Shown here: positions 10,329-18,902 of the stretch, piece by piece
Layout: each line of letters starts with the position of its first letter
Position numbering within the stretch: the first letter of the stretch is position 1
NCBI GenBank assembly: GCA_018398765.1
Contig: JAHBMJ010000589.1
Coordinates: 1 to 22,500 of the forward strand
Length of the DNA: 22,500 nt
Reading direction: 5' to 3'
DNA from: Chromera velia
Lineage: Eukaryota > Sar > Chromeraceae
Program-made: the position numbers and the translations under genes
The notes under the pieces: model-generated
What the model was told of the DNA's origin: nothing
Seen by the model: the letters and a program-made list of their open reading frames with translations, nothing else
The model's database searches: none

Positions 10329-13300
10329 GATATATACACACACCTACACACACACACGCGCACACACACACACACACACACACATTCACATAGACACATA
10401 TTTGCATGTATGCTTACCTAAAAAGTTTAACAATAAAGTTTGCGCATTGCTCGAAAGGGACGAAATCGGACGTTTGTTACACACACACTGGTACCCTAGA
10501 TGCACAGAACACATATTTGCGTGTTTTTGCATCTCAGAGATTTATCAGCTCATGCTCTTTTCCTCTCCTTTTTGTGCTCTTTCCATTTGCAGAGTCGAAA
10601 CCAGGGCAGGCAAATTGAAAGCCTGAAGAGCGAGGTAGGTCAATTAAGCGACTGCACCAATGAAGGATCTAGGAAGGAATCCCTAGTGTCTCCCCTTAGC
10701 GTGCCTGAAGTTCCTTCTTGTGTGGTGCATGTCCAAGGGGGCAACAGTGCTTGTCTGCTCGTTTCTCTTTCCTCCTCTCTGTCTTTTCTTTTCATGGACA
10801 ACTAGAGAAGGTCCCATTCAATGATTCCTCTCTCTCTCTCTCTCTCTTTGTTGTATTTGCTGATCTACATCTCAGCATGCTCATGATGATCGGATGGTCT
10901 CTCAGTCATTTGTTTTTTTATCTCTCGAGCCCTGCAGGTTGCGGAGTTGCGAGATGTGAACACGCGCCTGTCCAAGCGTCTGGTCGTGGAGGCGGAGGGG
11001 CGAATGAACGCCAACCTGAGAGTGAGGCAGGAGGCGGCAAGAAAAGAGGCTGCAAAGGCGAAAGAAGAGGTTGGTGCGCATTTCATAGACACGTCCTTTT
11101 TTTGTTTCTGATGGGGACCGTTCATGGAAGAGGGAGGGTGTGGGGAGCTGCAGGTGGGAATTTATCGCAGTCAGAAATCGATGTTTCTTCTTTCCGGTTT
11201 GAGTCGCGCACAATCGGATTCCACTGGCTTAGGAAGCGTCCATTTTTTTGTTAATTTGATTTTCGATTTTCCGGTTTCTGTTTTTACTCTTCTGTTACTT
11301 CGATCGTTGACGGCCCATATTGGAGTTTGAAACGTGCTTCGATCTTCGCAAGAACCCGCCGTATTTGCTCGATCCCTCTTGCTTCTAAGAGGTTAGTTTG
11401 TGAGAGCACCATGAGAGAAAAGTCGCGTTACAAGGTATTGAGAGAGCCGCCTGCAGCACGAGTTTTCGTTCGATGATACCCATAACATCCACACTGATGG
11501 TACGTTTTCTTTTGATTCCAAAAAGATATCGGAAACAAGAATTGTTTGTAGAGTGCAAATGCACACATGCTTCTTTTTGTGTTAGAATAACCTCTGCAAT
11601 GTGATCATTACACTCCGCATGTATGCAGTGCGAGAGGAAAGAGAAACTTTTGGAGACGGCAAAGCAACGCATAGACAAACTGTCAGTCTGTCCGTCCAAT
11701 GCAGTCGTCGTGGCATAGCAAACAAAAGTCTTCTCTCTCTCTCGTTCTTTCTTTCTTTCTTTCTTTCTTGCTTGCTTGCTTGCTTGCTTGCTGTCGCTTA
11801 TTCCTGTTTCTTTTGGTCTGCCCGCTTTTCTTTTCTTCTGTCCGCCTTTCTGCCTGACTTTTTTCCTTCATGTCATTTTATAGTCGTTTTTGTCCGCCAT
11901 CCATCCTTTCCTTCCACAGCCTTTGCGTCCTCTCATTCTGTATGTCGGTCTGTCTTGCTGTCTTTCTTTCTTTCGACAATCTCCTGAGAGACTCAATACC
12001 CATTTTTTCGTTACCCCACCAAAACTCTCTCGCCCAGAGGCTGACAGAGCTGTGGCGCTTTCCTAGTGTCTTTCTAATGACCCAGCCCCCGATGATTGTA
12101 ACATTGCACGCCTCTGGCTGGTTTGCAGAGAGGCCGAGGCACGGGAGCAGACAAAATTTCTCCATCGGGGCAAGCTGGAAGCGGAACGTGAGTCTGTGAA
12201 TGAGTCAATCAAGCAGTGGGTGTGTCTGGGCGGGAAAAGCTACCATTTCCTCCGCATGTCTGTCTGTGCAATGAGTGGGACAGGCGATCTGCGTGTGCTC
12301 CACAGCAATCCGTCAAGAAGAAAACAGGAGACGAAAACAAATGTTGAGCGCAAAATGCAGAACGATTCGTCGACGAACGAAACAAATGAAGAAATGGCGG
12401 AAAAGACGAAGTGAAATCTGAATGCATAAACGAGCGAAAAGATAATTTGAGGAACTTGAGAGGGAAGGAAGAGACACTCTCTGACCAGAAAGAACGATGA
12501 CATGGTTTATTCCTGCAACTGACACACTCAATTGATGCCATTCGAATGAATCCCCTCCTCAATATCAAAAAAATCAATCCAAAGAAATATGATATCTGAA
12601 TGATTGCATGCCCGCAGGTCTTCGTCATGTGGCTTCTCTTTACAAAGAGCAGATTTGCCTCTTGGGGGGCTGTCCTGGCATCTGCCCTTCTCCCTCTTGT
12701 TGCTGCTGCACCTGCACAGCAAGGGAGGCATGTGGGAGCGCTCCCCGGATCGTCCTACCCCCTGGAGAAGAGACCAGACACGGGGACCATGGGCCCCGGC
12801 ACACCGTGTGGGTCCCAAACGGGCCCACTGACAGTCGCGAGGGGATGCATGCCGGGGCCCCGACGTCTCAGCCTGCCCCCCCTGTCTACGTCACCGAACC
12901 AGTACAGAACTTTCCCTCACACCCCAGACCCCGACACCCATACCAAGGGGCGATACTGGAGCCTGCCAAAGCTGTCCAAAGCAGTTGGCAGTCCCCCACA
13001 CCCCCAACCTCCCCCCCTCCGGCCCCGCGGGTCCCTCCGTCCAATCGTCCGCCAGCAAGTGAGAGGAGTGGGGGACGACAGGCGCTAGACACGATAAACG
13101 GGTGTGGGGAGAGATCCGAAACACCTTCTCGGGGTCTTTTCAGGCCCGCATCTTTACACCAGGAGAGGGAGAGAGAGATGCAAAATCCAATTGTCATGGA
13201 GACTGACTTTGAGACAGCAACACACAGGGTGGAGTCTCCTCAGGGCATCGGCTCTTCGCCTTCTCCTGTTGCCTTCAGAGAAAACCCAGCAAATCTTCAA

Positions 13301-13996
13301 GTGCAGTACCAAGAACAGCAGCAGCAGCGGGGTGTAGGAACTGTGAACCATTCCTTGCATCCGTCGGGCGGGAGACTGAGAAGCCTACGGGAAACTGCAG
13401 TCACGGACAACGGGTCGCGTTCTTCCCCCACCCCGTTTTACCAAGAGGAGCGAGAAAGAAGCCAAGTGCATCACACTGCACATGACATCCGACAGACCTC
13501 TCTGTCAACTTCCGGATATGCAGATGCGGGAAGACCCAATGCAATGCAGAGTGGTCAGAGGTCTCTGAGCAGCTCCGGTGTTGCCGGAGGACAGTCTCAG
13601 AATGGTGGGCGTTTAGGAGGAGGACGAATGGGGACCTCTGAAGGTCTGCCGCAGTCGTTTGCCCACCTCTTCCCTCCCTCAAATCTGGGAGAGGGCAACA
13701 CAGCTACCTCACAAGGAAGACCCGCAATGGGCACGGCCTCTGAGGGCGTGTCTCATTTTCAACACAACAATGGAGCCACCGGCGCACCACTGGCCGTCTC
13801 CGCTCCACCCCAAACAACAGTCACCCCCGTTGGAGGCTCTTTCTCTTCACAGCAGCTTCTCAGTGTACGAAAAGGAAGTTTAGACCCTAGGTTTTTTTCG
13901 GATAGAGAGCGCCCGAAACCCTCTGTTCTTGGGCTCTCAGGAGTGACGCGGCGCAGCAGTGGTATTACCACTGCACAAGGCTTACCCATCACCTGA
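7071..13996 (+). CDS. Large coiled-coil protein with disordered Ser/Pro-rich ends (about 10 exons)
   Basis: Predicted exons: 7071-8824, (optional 9284-9346), 9383-9431, 9606-9659, 9902-about 9949, 10100-10153, 10593-10634, 10938-11069, 11629-11681, 12129-12187 and 12618-13996. Donors are mostly GTRNGT-like (GTACGT, GTGAGT, GTAGGT, GTCAGT); acceptors end in AG, mostly GCAG. The joins stay in frame to TGA at 13994, giving about 1,207 residues, or 1,228 with the optional exon. Residues 1-584 hold a short helical region (about 45-88), a nine-Ser run, then Ser/Pro-rich low complexity and an acidic patch. About 180 residues of heptad-like helix follow (for example LRAALAEREEQLRSLCMT), then a 460-residue Ser/Gly/Gln-rich tail with a short Gln run. 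No enzyme motif is visible. The architecture suits a structural or scaffolding protein, but the family is not recognised. The exon near 9902 and the join near 9347-9383 are the weakest parts. Confidence 0.72.
9233..9262 (+). repeat. (GT)n microsatellite in the first intron of the coiled-coil gene
   Basis: Fifteen GT units on the sense strand end about 20 bases before the TACAG acceptor at 9279-9283. Confidence 0.95.
9284..9382 (+). other. Candidate cassette exon plus 36-nt intron, with an in-frame TAG
   Basis: From 9284 the reading continues in the gene's frame through coiled-coil-like residues (SDAAASKIESLEAENETV) but meets TAG at 9354-9356; the same frame then continues as the next coiled-coil segment. 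Two gene-compatible readings exist. Exon 1 may splice straight to 9383 (acceptor GTGTAG), since its two left-over bases AG plus A make AGA. Alternatively 9284-9346 (63 bases, 21 codons) is included and a 36-nt GT-AG intron, 9347-9382, removes the stop. Both keep the frame. Confidence 0.45.
10249..10384. repeat. Compound (CA)n-(TA)n-(CA)n microsatellite
   Basis: Alternating CA and TA runs with a few interruptions lie inside the intron between the coiled-coil exons ending 10153 and starting 10593. The open frame across it is a repeat artefact. Confidence 0.95.
11746..11792 (+). repeat. (TTCT)n changing to (TTGC)n microsatellite
   Basis: A run of TTCT units passes directly into TTGC units within the intron 11682-12128 of the coiled-coil gene, adding to a long pyrimidine-rich stretch on the sense strand. 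Confidence 0.9.
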
Positions 13997-14732
13997 TTTC
14001 AAGTCGTTTAATTGTACTTTAGTTAATGAACCAAGCAAACAAATTTGACACAAAAAGTGACACTCTTATACATTTTTTAAAAGTTTAAACACTAAATCTA
14101 TTATTTTTATTAATTTTTTAAAAAATGTGTTTTTATAATTTTTTTTAGCCTTTAAAACTAGAGTCACTAGACTGCCAACAGTGTAAATTACACCGTTGCA
14201 AGCTGGGAGCGTGTTCCACTGTTCTAGGCCAGTAGCTCTACCGCAAATTAAGTTAAGTTCAGTGTAAACTAAGCAAATTTCAGCTTATATTTTGTTGTGT
14301 TTTATATAGTCCGGCCGGGCCGGCCCACCCTAGGCCCCGCTTTTCATTTGTTGGGAGCCTTATATAGCGGTTTAACCCTAAGTTTCTGCATGTGGTTTGA
14401 CTTTCAGTGTATTTCTAACTGATTTTAATTATTAGAACTATAGATTTCATATTGAACGCATATCATGCAGTGCTATGTACTAGAAAGTTTAACGTAATAT
14501 ATAAAAATTATAATCAGTAAAATAATTAAAAACTTTGAAAGAAATACTATGAAATTTTATCGACTAATTAGATTATCTAGCTATATAGCTCTAGATGTAG
14601 CTAAGTACACCTAGAAGTACACAATATTTATGGTAAAAACGCTAGTGAAAAAGCTTTTAAAACACCTTAAAAAGATATATGATCTATATAAAACAAACAG
14701 TGCTAGGTACATATCTAACTTACAAAGCAATT

Positions 14733-14783
<51 letters not shown>

Positions 14784-14828
14784 TCTAGACTTGTTTGTTT
14801 GTTAAACTTTGTTTCGATTTCTATGTTT
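13997..14828. other. AT-rich intergenic DNA between convergent genes
   Basis: This lies between the stop codons of the plus-strand coiled-coil gene and the minus-strand HET/TIR-like gene, so it should contain both 3' ends. It is strongly AT-rich except for a small GC-rich patch near 14311-14340. No open frame of interest and no clear poly(A) signal were identified. Confidence 0.55.
14733..14783. repeat. (ATCA)n microsatellite
   Basis: About twelve uninterrupted ATCA units lie about 45 bases beyond the stop codon of the minus-strand gene that ends at 14829. Confidence 0.95.
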
Positions 14829-16424
14829 CTAGTCGATTTTCCTCACAATGTCGTTTAGCTCTCTGAAACACCACTTAACTCTCTTTCCCCCCGAATGTAG
14901 GGAGTCGGGAGTCAGGATCAGCTCTTCGTAGTAGCAATAGAACCAATCTGGATCTCCGGGCCCCGGGGACTTGAAGCCGTGCAATTCGATTCCAAGTTCT
15001 GACCTGGATTTGCGGACGAGCTCAGGATTTGTGTACAACGACAGAATGCGAAGGTGGGGGAAAGCAGCTGTCATTGCGCGACGCAAAATGGTGAAACCGT
15101 CGACTGTCAGGCTGCAATTATCCAAGCCGATATATGTCACATTTTTGTTGTGCTTGCCAAGCCAGATGTAGAACTCTGCTACTTGTTGGCATCTTTGTAT
15201 ACTGCTCATGTCAATGTCGCGAATCGCCATGTCCTCTCTTTTGGTGCATGTGTCGAGGAGAAAGTCCTCGTACAGCTGTACAACGACCTTTCGGTCTTCC
15301 TTCCCATTTGTGAATTTCACGATGAAATCACCGTCTGCATCCTTTTCTTCCATCATTTTTGCAAATTCCTTCGGGGCTAGGGGGAAGGTGGCAAAGTTTG
15401 CAGGGATCTCACCAATCTGTTTTGTCATGTGGATTCCTTCCATTCTACCGCCAGTCCTGGCTGCCGCAAGTCTGGACTCAAAATTCGTCCATCCCCTTTC
15501 ATGATAACCAGCAGTGTTAGTCACTTGCGGGAGATTCGCAACCTCTGTATAGCGCAGGAACTGCACTCTGAAGGAGCTGTTGCCATACAGCATGCCGAGA
15601 CTGGCCAGACCCTTCTTGAAGCACGCTGACTCTTCTTCTGTGCGAGGATGCTGGTGGAGCGAAGCAAAATCCCAGAAGAGGAAAACACGTGAATCGCAAT
15701 GGGTAGTAGGATCCGTAATTCCCGGTAGCTGCTGAAGGCTGCGAAGAATGCTGCCTGTAGGGTCTGGGTGTTCTTTGGAATGCCAGCCATAAGACATGGC
15801 AAGGATTCGTTCGACATGGTAGCTGGGGCCGAAAAAGTGGTTTTCATCTGGATCGCAGCTGGCGAGCAATGCTTTCTTCCGCTGTAGCAGCGCTTTGGGT
15901 GGAAGGTCTTGTCTTCTCGTGATGGACTTGAGCTTTTTCAACATGGCCCCGCGCACCAAGGCGATCACGCCCTTGGCGGCAAGCCACAGAATTGCTTTCA
16001 CCTCGCTGAATCTCCATTTGGACCTGCTGAGACACTCTAGGTAGCAACCGAAGCCAGCAAATTCGGTACTGGAGAAACGAACATAGCTGAAGGGGTTGGG
16101 CCCCTTGATGTTCAGAAACTTCAGCCACTTTCGGTTGCAGTCAACCAGGTTATCTTCGCAGCACATGCAGACCTTTTTCCTGAAATTAGGCGTGTCCACT
16201 CGCCACCACCACAAAAACTGTGGCGTGCGATCCATGTTCGAGATTTGAATATCGAGTCTGCTGATGGCTTCGTCTGTGATACCCTCAGGACATCCAAGAT
16301 AGAATTCTGTGCTGCGGCTTGACCCTGCAGACCAGGCGGCCCGGGGTGGTCCCAGAGTCTTCGATCCTTCCGCGGGATCTCCTTCCTCACTGTCCTGCTT
16401 TGTCGTGCTTTTGCAGCACAGCAT
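14829..16424 (-). CDS. HET/TIR-like domain protein with LRR-like C-terminal part, single exon
   Basis: One uninterrupted frame of 531 codons runs from ATG at 16424. The N-terminus (MLCCKS) is Cys-rich and could be lipid-modified; a second Cys cluster lies near residues 86-96. The core has three ordered motifs: MSYGWHSKEHPDP (210-222), VFLFWDFASLHQHPRTEEES (247-266) and YHERGWTNFE (307-316). These resemble the successive motifs of fungal HET domains (start of the fold; vWiD..cinQ; R.W..QE), which share the TIR fold. The similarity is by motif logic only, and I cannot name the family. Residues about 430-470 (VTYIGLDNCSLTVDGF, LRILSLYTNPELV) look like two leucine-rich repeats. Catalytic activity cannot be claimed. 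The gene has no intron, unlike the two genes to its left, and is bordered by repeat-rich AT DNA. Gene reality is likely because of length and composition. Confidence 0.8.
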   Translation of the reverse strand: MLCCKSTTKQDSEEGDPAEGSKTLGPPRAAWSAGSSRSTEFYLGCPEGITDEAISRLDIQISNMDRTPQFLWWWRVDTPNFRKKVCMCCEDNLVDCNRKWLKFLNIKGPNPFSYVRFSSTEFAGFGCYLECLSRSKWRFSEVKAILWLAAKGVIALVRGAMLKKLKSITRRQDLPPKALLQRKKALLASCDPDENHFFGPSYHVERILAMSYGWHSKEHPDPTGSILRSLQQLPGITDPTTHCDSRVFLFWDFASLHQHPRTEEESACFKKGLASLGMLYGNSSFRVQFLRYTEVANLPQVTNTAGYHERGWTNFESRLAAARTGGRMEGIHMTKQIGEIPANFATFPLAPKEFAKMMEEKDADGDFIVKFTNGKEDRKVVVQLYEDFLLDTCTKREDMAIRDIDMSSIQRCQQVAEFYIWLGKHNKNVTYIGLDNCSLTVDGFTILRRAMTAAFPHLRILSLYTNPELVRKSRSELGIELHGFKSPGPGDPDWFYCYYEELILTPDSLHSGGKRVKWCFRELNDIVRKID

Positions 16425-17286
16425 ACTGGCTCACAGTGAGGCCACAGTGACAAAGTGTAACGGATCGCCATCCAAAAAGTTTAGTCAATGAAGATCATTC
16501 ATGCAGCTCTCCGGTGTTGCCGAGTGTTGATTGGTTGTACTGGAGGTGCGGACTTCCGGTGATGTGAGGCTCCACAACTTGAAGACACACATGCACCCAT
16601 GCATCTTTTTCATTCCGTTTGAAGATGCAATTCTGCAACCTTAATTAACTATATATATATATATATATATATCAATTAATAGATTGTACGTCAAATTGTA
16701 TGAATTATAAATTAAGACGTATACAGAACCTGCATGCATTCATGCATATACATGCAAGTTTGTTCGCGCGCATTTGCGCGCAAAGGGCGCAAGTCTGAAT
16801 GAAGTTTGTGCGTCCTCGGAGGACATGCAGCTTCCAAGGCCCTGAGCATGCATTATCGGAATGTTTAATTCACAAACAAATTCTGTGGGCATATGATTGA
16901 ATATATGCATACATAGTCTTTCTCTTTTGAGCCTTTTGTCTATTTAGTTGATTAACGTTCAGTCCTAGTCACTATCGTCGTAAAGGGTTTGAATTGTTGT
17001 GACCCCTATAGTGTTCCATAACAGTGTTGAATAAAGTTTTCTTCTTTTAAGCTTTCCACCTTCTCTTTCTCCTCATGCAATTACACACATTGCAGTACTA
17101 GACAGTATACTAAAACTTTAATTAATGTTTTACTTTCACCTACTTTAATGTGTTTAAATTATATTAATATTTCTTTTTCAAACATTTTTAACACAAAGGT
17201 TAAAAATCTTATTTGACTGTGCATTGCGCAACTTCACGCAACTTCAGAACGATTTGAACGACCACTGCCTGTAAAGCCGCCATTTT
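16425..17286. other. Intergenic region upstream of the HET/TIR-like gene
   Basis: No gene is seen. It includes an (AT)n tract at about 16650-16672, clustered TGCATGC/ATGCAT motifs at about 16731-16757, a short GCGCGC-rich inverted repeat near 16764-16783, and otherwise AT-rich sequence. The promoter of the minus-strand gene starting at 16424 should lie at its left edge, but no core element is recognised. Confidence 0.5.
16650..16672. repeat. (AT)n microsatellite
   Basis: About eleven uninterrupted AT units. Confidence 0.9.
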
Positions 17287-17652
17287 GAGCCCCGCGGCTG
17301 CGCCACGGGGCTCTTCAATTTGGTCCGCGGCTGTGCCGCGGACTCTTTCAAGCCCCTCTGCGGCGGCATACCCTTCCCCGCCTGCCCTACTCATAAAATG
17401 AGCAATTTGCGCCGCAGGCGCCAAAATTTTTCAGGAGGCTCTTTGGTATACATGTTTTCACTATTTTTTGATAAGTCTGTGAACGGTTTGTCACGGGGCT
17501 CCACAGAGTAGCTTGGACAGTCGCTCCGTGGCATGGCATGGACATGAGGAAACTTTCCTCCGCGGCGCGCTGCGGGGTGCCCTTCAGGCGCCCCGCGGCA
17601 AAGTACGGCCGCTCCACAGCCCCGCGGCGTTTATCCACAAACGCCGTGGGCT
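17287..17652. repeat. Cluster of GC-rich hairpins centred on CCGCGG
   Basis: At least four hairpins stand out in AT-rich surroundings: 17287-17313 (arms GAGCCCCG / CGGGGCTC), 17323-17343 (GTCCGCGGC / GCCGCGGAC), 17572-17596 (GCGGGG.GCC / GGC.CCCCGC) and 17618-17652 (arms ending GCGGCGTTT / AAACGCCG). Open frames across the cluster on both strands show no known domain. The origin is unknown; similar GC clusters occur in some organelle genomes and as small mobile palindromes. Confidence 0.65.
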
Positions 17653-17751
17653 TTATAGGCATTGTGAATGACAGGGTGCCCTACACAGGTTTTAAGTACA
17701 AAAAGATCTTCAACACGAGTAAAGAACTTGAAAGACTTGGAGACTTCATTA

Positions 17752-18584
17752 TACACTGGAACTATAGTGTGTCATAATGAGAATTTCTAAAACTTTTTGT
17801 GTCACATTGATTTATGAAACAATAATTATAATTTTAAAAACTTTTGACTGATTCAATTAAATCACACTTATGTATGATAAAATTAGTTGTAGATCGCGGG
17901 TCGAAGGGCGGTGTCATAGCCATTGCACGGGCCACGCGGATTGCGTATATGCACGCATGATTGAATAAAAGCTGCATCTAGAGCTGCATGACCCCACAAG
18001 AAAAACATACATACACAAATTCATGCAAACTATACAGCCTAACCTTAATCAAACCGAAACCGTCAAGCCATGTCCCTCCTCATTATAGACTACCAGCATC
18101 TTCTTTGGGATTGCAACACTCCCGAGCAGCAGTTTGTGCCTAAACTGCTGCATACCCCTTCCTCGCTCTACCCTAGTGTGGGCGGCCGTTAGTTTTACTT
18201 TGTTCTTTCTTGCCGTCTTGGTTCGTTCTGGCGTTATCACTTCCCGTCTCCATCTGTCTTTTTCTTTGTAACGCTTCATTATGACCAAAGGTTCAAAGAA
18301 AGTGAAGAAAGTGACTGAGTGAGTGAGTGAGTGAGTGAGTGAGTGAATGAATGAGTGAATGAGGTGAGTCTGACCTTCATCGACTCTGAAGATTTTAAGC
18401 TAGTAGCTGCTAGTCACTTTAAAAGTCTAGGATCACTTCAAAGTTTGTCTGACAATTTTATCACACCTAACTTACTCAAACTATTTCATCACACCTATTG
18501 TGACACAATTATTTGTGTCACTGGTACTAGTGTATAAGGTATTGTGTCATAATTTTAATTGTGTCACACTATAGTTTCAGTGTA
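17752..18584. mobile_element. 829-bp MITE-like element with about 25-bp inverted ends and TA flanks
   Basis: The left end from 17754 reads CACTGGAACTATAGTGTGTC. The inverted complement of the right end from 18582 reads CACTGAAACTATAGTGTGAC, and the match extends to about 25 bases with four mismatches. TA lies directly outside each end (17752-17753 and 18583-18584), as in elements that duplicate TA such as Tc1/mariner. Subterminal TGTGTCA/TGACACA motifs repeat inside. No transposase frame is visible, so it would be non-autonomous. The family name is tentative. Confidence 0.6.
18315..18363. repeat. (GAGT)n microsatellite
   Basis: A run of GAGT units with a few GAAT variants lies inside the 829-bp inverted-end element. 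Confidence 0.9.
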
Positions 18585-18902
18585 CTTTATTGACAGAAAA
18601 GAACTTACGCCTAGTATATTTTATCCCCTAGAGAAAGTATGCTTCAAAAAGTTCAATTTTCGAATGTAGTCCTAGATGTAGTCTTCATTGACTCTTCAAA
18701 CCAAAGAGAAATGCGACCACAGTGCAGGAATTCAAAATCAGAAAAAAAAGAGTGAAAAGATGATTGAGTGCAGAAAAAAACGCTATATTTCACCGGCAGA
18801 GAATTAAGGTCGAGTTTGTTTCTTATGGCAAGTAACTGCATGCAGTCCTTGAATGAGTCTGCGTGCATCGTCCGTTCTTTCCTGATTCTGGCAGTGAAGC
18901 AT

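Noticed and set aside
12196-12414. Extension of the coiled-coil exon from 12187 to the stop at 12412-12414
   Set aside because: A strong GTGAGT donor at 12188 joins in exact phase to the GCAG acceptor at 12617, giving a long in-frame final exon. Read-through to the early stop remains possible as a minor isoform.
14160-14245. tRNA-like segment on the minus strand (GGTAGAGC followed by a possible stem-loop)
   Set aside because: The anticodon loop would have eight bases and no T-arm of normal shape forms, so no tRNA is called.
17387-17777. Open frames on both strands across the GC hairpin cluster
   Set aside because: Overlapping frames on opposite strands, no recognisable domain, and hairpin-driven composition; not called as genes.
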